Part shown: piece by piece, positions 5,690 to 10,000 of the stretch
Numbering within the stretch: position 1 is the first letter of the stretch
How the letters are laid out: the number at the start of each line of letters is the position of its first letter
Assembly (NCBI GenBank): GCA_020216785.1
Contig: JAIWNO010000052.1
Coordinates: 1-10,000 of the forward strand
Source of the DNA: Desulfomonile sp.
GTDB lineage: Bacteria > Desulfobacterota > Desulfomonilia > Desulfomonilales > Desulfomonilaceae
DNA length: 10,000 nucleotides
Direction of reading: 5' to 3'
Position numbers and translations under genes: made by a program
Notes under the pieces: generated by a model
Seen by the model: only the letters and a program-made list of their open reading frames with translations
Databases searched by the model: none
Told to the model about the DNA's origin: nothing

Positions 5690-7627
5690 TCAAAATCGAT
5701 TTACGCAAGACAAGAATCTCCGTATCGGTTCAGGGACGCATCGAACAAGAAAATTCCCCATCCGGTAACTGATGGAATTCCGGAGGGTCTCTATTTCTTG
5801 CTCCAATTCCTCAATGCGTTTCCCGGCAGCCTGTAAGGAGGTGCTCAAAACCGCTATTTCCTGCTGCCGGTCGTCCAGTTGAGCGGTCAATCCTCTGATT
5901 TGCGTTTGCCGCTCATTCAGGCGGGTTTCATAATCTTCAATTTTTGCACGATCGGCCTTACGTTGAGCAATCAGCTCCTGGACTTGCCCCAGCTTGACAC
6001 CGACTTGGGCCTTCAAATCGGCAATTCGTTGTCGACCGGTTTCCAATTGTTTCCTGGCTTGCTCAACCTGCTTGTGCTTGGCATCTACCGCTGATTTGAG
6101 CTGTTCGATCCGTTTCTGCCGCGCCTCCATCAGGGTATTGAGCTGCTCAATTCGTGTGTGTTGATGTTCCACCTCGGCTCTAAGCTGTTCAATTCTCGCC
6201 TGTCGTACGTCCATGAGGTCATTAAGCTGTTCAATTCTTGTGTGCTGATTTTGTGCCTCAGCCTTGAGTTGTTCCAGGCGACTGTGCGCGGCATCTCTCT
6301 GAAAAGTCAATTGAGCGGCTATAGAGGATTGTGCGGCAATCTTCTCTTGAATAGAAAGCTCTATTGAGAAAAACGCCTCAAGCGTCGCCTTAAGGTCGAG
6401 CATTCGTTGTTGAGCGGAAGATCGCCGTCGAGGGCCCTTGCGCACTGCTTCGTCGAGAAAGCCCTCAAGCAGGTTTCCGGATCGTTCCACGTTCAAGACG
6501 CTTGCGATGGCTTGCTGCCCTTGCTTCCCCATAAAGTCGCGTTGATCGGCCGGCATGTTGGCAAGATCTATCATCGCATAGGCCAGAGCCACGGGATCAT
6601 CTTTGGGTATCAAAATTGCGCACGGTTTCCCGTCAATTAATTCCTCCAGACTAATTCCTTGAGTGCCCACAATCGGTTTCCCAAGCAGCATTGCTTCGAT
6701 AGCAACATTTGAGGCGTTTTCGATGCGGGAGGGAATAACCGCGGCGATTGAGTTCTGGATGAGCGGGTAGACCCGATGATGGCTCTGAGGCCCGTGATAA
6801 TGAACGCGTCCCTGAAACCGGCTGCGGCATTCCTCCCAGAAATCGAATCCTCCCCACTCTCGACCGACGAAATGAAAATGCGGGTCGGGGCACGCCTCAA
6901 AGAGGATGGGCAGCGCTTCCAGCAGGGTTTCCAGCCCTTTCACCCGGGCAAGCGATCCAACGAACACAAAATACGGCGAAGACAACGCAGTAGCTTCGGT
7001 CCACCAAGCTGTGTCATAGCTCTCCGGCGGGACTTCCAAATAAGCGGGGGGCGGAATGTAACTCACCGGCAACGCAAGCGCCGCTTGCATGGCATCCGAC
7101 AACATACGGCTCGGCGCATAAAGTGCATCGCTCGTCCAAAGAGTCGCTCGCTCCAAATATTCGGTGGTGGTCCTCCACAGGGACTGCTCCATCTTGTGAG
7201 CGTCCGCCAACATGGGCTCATAGCTGCTCAATCGCATCACAACAGGGACCGGGATATCGACAAACAGTGAAACGTGGCCGCAATTACCCGCATGAACGAC
7301 GTCAAACGGTTGAGATGTGTGGCTCCTCTCAAGCGCCTGGGCGAGGCGCCAGGCCCCCCACAGCTTGGCCCGCTGAATGGGCCACAATGACAAATCTTTG
7401 AGTTCGGGCGGTATGTCGGTGAATTCATTCAGAAGATGAATCGTGACTCCTCGAACGTTAAGCACGTCGTCCGGCTCATCCACTGCGCGTTCCAGGTTGC
7501 TCACAAAAACCTCGCAGTCGTGACCCCGGCTCGCAAGCAACCCCACCACCCGTTGGAGGTAATTTCCCATACCGCCGGTGTAGTGGCCTACTGCGGGATA
7601 TTCGTTTGTCAGAAATGCCAGCCTTAT
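5690..7627 (-). CDS. GT4-family glycosyltransferase with coiled-coil tail; probable ATA start
   Basis: From the first canonical start (ATG 7570) the protein has 626 residues, but the reading frame before it encodes 'RLAFLTNEYPAVGHYTGG', the typical first strand and Gly-rich loop of GT4 (GT-B fold) enzymes. An in-frame TAG at 7640-7642 leaves only ATA (7625-7627) or a later CTG as starts; ATA is favoured because GAGGGGG precedes it by 6 bases. Numbering from ATG 7570: the C-terminal Rossmann domain begins with 'YFVFVGSLARVKGLETLLEA' (200-219) and carries the EX7E motif E284-E292 that binds the sugar nucleotide in retaining GT4 enzymes. Residues about 425-600 form a coiled coil with R[IL]EQL every 14 residues (431, 445, 459, 473, 487). 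The tail 'SISYRMGNFLVR' resembles ends of other cell-surface glycosyltransferases. It likely adds a sugar to a polysaccharide or lipid-linked glycan on the cytoplasmic side. The GT39-like gene lies 170 bp upstream on the same strand. Confidence 0.87.
   Translation of the reverse strand: MRLAFLTNEYPAVGHYTGGMGNYLQRVVGLLASRGHDCEVFVSNLERAVDEPDDVLNVRGVTIHLLNEFTDIPPELKDLSLWPIQRAKLWGAWRLAQALERSHTSQPFDVVHAGNCGHVSLFVDIPVPVVMRLSSYEPMLADAHKMEQSLWRTTTEYLERATLWTSDALYAPSRMLSDAMQAALALPVSYIPPPAYLEVPPESYDTAWWTEATALSSPYFVFVGSLARVKGLETLLEALPILFEACPDPHFHFVGREWGGFDFWEECRSRFQGRVHYHGPQSHHRVYPLIQNSIAAVIPSRIENASNVAIEAMLLGKPIVGTQGISLEELIDGKPCAILIPKDDPVALAYAMIDLANMPADQRDFMGKQGQQAIASVLNVERSGNLLEGFLDEAVRKGPRRRSSAQQRMLDLKATLEAFFSIELSIQEKIAAQSSIAAQLTFQRDAAHSRLEQLKAEAQNQHTRIEQLNDLMDVRQARIEQLRAEVEHQHTRIEQLNTLMEARQKRIEQLKSAVDAKHKQVEQARKQLETGRQRIADLKAQVGVKLGQVQELIAQRKADRAKIEDYETRLNERQTQIRGLTAQLDDRQQEIAVLSTSLQAAGKRIEELEQEIETLRNSISYRMGNFLVRCVPEPIRRFLSCVNRF
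6058..6280 (-). repeat. 42-bp/84-bp coding repeats in the coiled coil
   Basis: Within the GT4 gene, five R[IL]EQL units recur every 14 codons. The 28-residue block starting HTRIEQLN at residue 443 is followed by a near copy starting HTRIEQLN at residue 471, so the DNA repeats with an 84-bp period (compare about 6150 and 6234). Fourteen residues equal two heptads, which keeps the coiled-coil register. This looks like internal tandem duplication with later divergence. Confidence 0.75.
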
Positions 7628-7797
7628 GGCGCACCCCCTCTATGACGATCCAGCTTCACACGTGCTCTTCAAAACGCTGGGACGCAAAAAATGTATCACT
7701 TTCTTGGGTGTAGTTCCAGCGCTTCGCGCTCGAAGCACCGAACCCAAAAATTCTTGATAAAATGATCTGGTCGCTTGGGAAGCCGCGAATGGATCTC
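7628..7797. other. Intergenic region between the two glycosyltransferase genes
   Basis: 170 bp with no plausible gene. It holds a 6-bp inverted repeat gcttcg-cgct-cgaagc at 7721-7736, about 60 bp past the GT39-like stop. No T-run follows it on the minus strand, so it is not a standard terminator, and it may be an mRNA hairpin. The Shine-Dalgarno element of the GT4 gene lies at the left end. Confidence 0.5.
7634..7640 (-). promoter_or_regulatory. Shine-Dalgarno sequence before the ATA codon
   Basis: On the minus strand GAGGGGG is followed by TGCGCC and then ATA, a spacing of 6 bases from the last G (9 from the GAGG core), ideal for initiation at ATA 7627. The same element is about 63 bases from ATG 7570, too far to serve it. 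The element decides the choice of start for the GT4 gene. Confidence 0.55.
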
Positions 7798-9264
7798 TCA
7801 TTGTCGAGAGCACAGCAGATATTCGAATACATGAATGCCGGGGTATTTCCACGCATACCGAAAATCCGACGATGATCTTAGGGATTTGATGATGCCGGTA
7901 TTCCAAGGGGGACTCAAAATGACCCACCGGACACCCTGTTCCCTGCATATTTTACGCACCTCCTCGGGCGTTTTCGGTGTGGGTAGTCCTGTTCGGCCGG
8001 TCAACAAGGCGAGCGCTCGTGGTTTCCTAAACAAAAAGTGCTCGTCCGGACCTACGTTCTCTTTCACCCATGCTGCCAGTGATTGCACCGGGGGCGATTT
8101 TAGGACGCCGCCATTGAACCCACGGTCTTTCCACGTGGCGGCAGAACAGTACAAAAGCGTCCCGACGAGCACAGCGGTGACAGCGTGGGCTCCCCATCGA
8201 TTCCTGGACACAAAGTCGCACCCAGTCCTCAGTCCGATCAGGCTATAGGCCAGCAAAAATCCGACTATGGGGAGAATATACCTCGGTCCGTTCGGGTAGG
8301 GAAATGCAAGCAACATCGCAAAATAGATTGGGGAAAACACTTCGATAATCCCGAAACCGGCAGTAGACCTGACCCGGACTGCAAAGCCCAACAAGATGAG
8401 CGCCAAGAGCACAACCAGCAAAATGGGAAATGGAGGGAAGTACTGCGGAGCCAAGAAAAGGACGATAAGCGAAAAAGTGTAGACTGCGTGATCCCATGAG
8501 GCTTGAAGCACTCCGAACTTTTTCGACCCGAGAGCATAGGATGCAAACGACACGGAATCCGTGATCCCGATGAGTTGGCCACCTGTGTTGATAACCAACC
8601 ACACGGCAGCCAACACGCCGGCCAAGAGATATTTCCGTTCGAACAGTGATAGGTGAAGGATAGCTGCGAGAATAAGTGGGTGCGCTGCGGGGCGTGTCAA
8701 GGCGGCGAGCGTGGCGAGCAGGACGAATAAACCAAAAGCTCGAGCCGAGATGCGTTCACGACCTTGGAGTCCTCGCATATATACCAACAAAGCCGCCGCA
8801 ACAAACAAAGAGAACAATACGTCGGTCAAAATTTGCTGCTTGAAACGGAAGAACCAAGGCGAGAACAATAACACCAGAGTCAACAGGACTGCGTGGGTCT
8901 TTCCCAGCATCCGTTTCAGGATGCAGTACATCACGGCAACCCACAACATCCAGAACAGGAGGTTGGGAATTTTCAGCCAGAACAAGTCGACGCCCCATAC
9001 CGCTATTATCGGTGTGAGCGCGAGTGGAAAAAGCGGTGGTCGGGTGCGAGTGGCATAGAGAGGGTCATACTCCTCATACGAATAATTCATCAGGATGCCC
9101 GAGCAGTAATCCCGGCCGCAGAAGAGATTCTGCGCGTGCAGAATGTACATGCTGAAGTCGTCGCCCCAGTTGTGGTCATTGTGCAGCGTGAACAGACTCA
9201 CGGCGAGAAACGTCACTGCGACCAGTGCCGACGCTATGTAGGTCAGTCTGGTAGATCGTTTCAT
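7798..9264 (-). CDS. ArnT/GT39-like polytopic membrane glycosyltransferase
   Basis: A 488-residue inner-membrane protein with roughly eleven hydrophobic segments, the first at residues 8-27, and a soluble C-terminal part from about 400. Just after the first segment comes 'NWGDDFSMYILHAQNL' (32-47), with the D35-D36 acidic pair of the first extracytoplasmic loop, the catalytic signature of GT-C enzymes of the PMT/ArnT (GT39/GT83) type, followed by 'TRPPLFPLAL' (74-83). Such enzymes transfer sugar from a polyprenyl-phosphate carrier to a lipid, glycan or protein on the periplasmic face. Two cysteines in the same loop (C49, C54) could form a disulfide. The frame is open back to an ATG at 9456, but ATG 9264 is preferred because the family's N-terminus begins there and the preceding codons cross a palindromic repeat; the ribosome-binding site before it is weak (GGCAAG). 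It is transcribed toward the GT4 gene. Confidence 0.9.
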   Translation of the reverse strand: MKRSTRLTYIASALVAVTFLAVSLFTLHNDHNWGDDFSMYILHAQNLFCGRDYCSGILMNYSYEEYDPLYATRTRPPLFPLALTPIIAVWGVDLFWLKIPNLLFWMLWVAVMYCILKRMLGKTHAVLLTLVLLFSPWFFRFKQQILTDVLFSLFVAAALLVYMRGLQGRERISARAFGLFVLLATLAALTRPAAHPLILAAILHLSLFERKYLLAGVLAAVWLVINTGGQLIGITDSVSFASYALGSKKFGVLQASWDHAVYTFSLIVLFLAPQYFPPFPILLVVLLALILLGFAVRVRSTAGFGIIEVFSPIYFAMLLAFPYPNGPRYILPIVGFLLAYSLIGLRTGCDFVSRNRWGAHAVTAVLVGTLLYCSAATWKDRGFNGGVLKSPPVQSLAAWVKENVGPDEHFLFRKPRALALLTGRTGLPTPKTPEEVRKICREQGVRWVILSPPWNTGIIKSLRSSSDFRYAWKYPGIHVFEYLLCSRQ

Positions 9265-9517
9265 AAGTAGCTTGCCATGTTGCCAAAGACGACGTGAGAA
9301 ATTGAACAACGTGATATGCTTTGTTGGGGCGGGTCTCAGACCCGCGCCGTACCCAAGGCCGTGGATGACAACCCCGTAAAGCCATTTCTGAATCGATCTA
9401 CTAGTTGGGCGAGAGATAGGCCTGTGCTCAAGTGCGGTGGGGTTATGGATTCGCATGGTTCAAGAACCTTAGCTATATGGTGCACAGGCGCTCTTGGTTC
9501 GCCAACCGCTTACTGCC
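9265..9517. other. Non-coding region between ABC ATPase and GT39-like genes
   Basis: 253 bp without a credible gene. It contains the palindrome at 9326-9348 and a smaller one, ggttc-aa-gaacc (9457-9468), about 50 bp past the ABC ATPase stop. Neither is followed by a T-run in the direction of transcription. The gap suggests the ABC gene and the glycosyltransferases are separate transcription units, with a promoter for the latter that I could not place. Confidence 0.5.
9326..9348. repeat. Extragenic palindrome (gcgggtct-c-agacccgc core)
   Basis: The core at 9329-9345 is a perfect 8-bp inverted repeat around one base. Two more pairs extend it to 9326-9348 with one mismatch. The 'ggggcgggtctcagacccgc' pattern resembles dispersed repeats whose translation gives 'GAGLRPAPT'-like peptides in many bacterial genomes, which is what the frame shows here. 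Confidence 0.65.
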
Positions 9518-10000
9518 TCAATTTCGCCCGCCTGCAACCCCGAGGCTGCTGCGGAGGCTCTCCATCTCATCCGCGCCGGTCAGCTTGAGGAAGGCCTGTT
9601 CCAGGTTTCCGCCCGAGCTCGCGATGGTGCTCTTGATATTCTCCGGTGTATCCGAAGCAATGATTCGACCCTTGTGAATGATGGTGATCATGGAACAGAT
9701 CTCTTCAGCCACGGCAAGCGTGTGCGTCGAGAGGAACACTGCCATTCGGTCCACTCGGGCCATCTCCGTAAAGAGGTTCTTTACCAGCCTAACCCCGCGC
9801 GGGTCAAGGCCGACCATCGGCTCGTCGATGATGAAGATCCTGGGGCTGTGAAGCAAGGCGGAACTGATAATAAGGCGCTGCTTCATCCCGTGGGAATAGC
9901 CCTCGAGGAGTTCATCTTTCCAGTCAAGCAACTCGAACATTTCGAGGTAGTGCATCCCGAGGCGCTCCAGTGACTGCCGGTCCACCCCGTACAGGCCCGC
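9518..10000 (-). CDS. ABC transporter ATP-binding protein, C-terminal part (5' end outside window)
   Basis: The frame is open from the window edge to TGA at 9518-9520, giving 160 visible residues. Numbered from the edge: degenerate signature motif YSHGM followed by KQRL (35-43), Walker B 'IFIIDEP' (55-61), D-loop GLDP (64-67) and the H-loop histidine in 'STH' (93). Walker A and the Q-loop lie outside the window. The YSHGMKQRL form and the 'VGLDPRG' continuation are typical of ABC-2 type exporter ATPases such as those for drugs, lipids or polysaccharides; the short region after about 110 ('IIHKGRIIASDTPENIK') also fits. Its permease partner is not within the window, so it probably lies upstream (beyond 10000). 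A GTG at 9985 could be read as a start but would remove the nucleotide-binding P-loop. Confidence 0.92.
   Translation of the reverse strand, partial: AGLYGVDRQSLERLGMHYLEMFELLDWKDELLEGYSHGMKQRLIISSALLHSPRIFIIDEPMVGLDPRGVRLVKNLFTEMARVDRMAVFLSTHTLAVAEEICSMITIIHKGRIIASDTPENIKSTIASSGGNLEQAFLKLTGADEMESLRSSLGVAGGRN

Noticed and set aside
7721..7736. Hairpin gcttcg-cgct-cgaagc as a rho-independent terminator
   Set aside because: No T-run follows in the direction of transcription.
7640..7948. Leftward 102-residue reading frame overlapping the end of the GT39-like gene
   Set aside because: It lies out of frame over a well-supported coding region and intergenic DNA, and has no domain-like content.
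9265..9456. 64-codon N-terminal extension of the GT39-like protein from ATG 9456
   Set aside because: It crosses the 9326-9348 palindrome and precedes the first membrane segment expected at the family N-terminus.

Overview
The window carries eight protein genes, two of them cut by the window edges, and no RNA genes, insertion sequences or CRISPR arrays. The organism looks like a Gram-negative, GC-rich, probably anaerobic bacterium of the deltaproteobacterial (Desulfobacterota) type. This rests on three impressions: the B12/radical-SAM style enzyme, the PilZ protein with a 'DIRxGxTDxxLMxKY' N-terminal region, and a short extragenic palindromic repeat of the kind common in those genomes. The placement is inference, not proof.

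Left part (1-2671): the 3' end of a radical SAM enzyme runs rightward and faces a leftward pair, a PilZ-domain protein (1888-2421) followed by a PAS-GGDEF diguanylate cyclase (928-1851). The pair joins a probable c-di-GMP receptor to a c-di-GMP synthase that keeps both its GGEEF active site and an RxxD inhibitory site. Upstream of the pair is a non-coding stretch with a 63-bp palindromic repeat.

Middle (2672-5677): a leftward metallo-beta-lactamase-fold hydrolase is divergent from a rightward fatty acid hydroxylase/sterol desaturase gene, which is followed 32 bp later by a LysR-type regulator. In front of the desaturase is a good sigma70-like promoter with a perfect 12-bp palindrome in its spacer, a candidate operator.

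Right part (5690-10000): all leftward. An ABC transporter ATPase enters from the right edge, then comes a 253-bp non-coding stretch with a second palindrome, then a polytopic ArnT/GT39-like glycosyltransferase, then a GT4 glycosyltransferase with a long 14-residue-periodic coiled-coil tail. The two glycosyltransferases suggest assembly of a cell-surface glycan. The GT4 gene appears to lack any ATG/GTG/TTG start at its expected N-terminus: the conserved first strand is in frame, but the codon placed behind a strong Shine-Dalgarno sequence is ATA. This is the most unusual point in the window. No wholly new multi-gene system was recognised.
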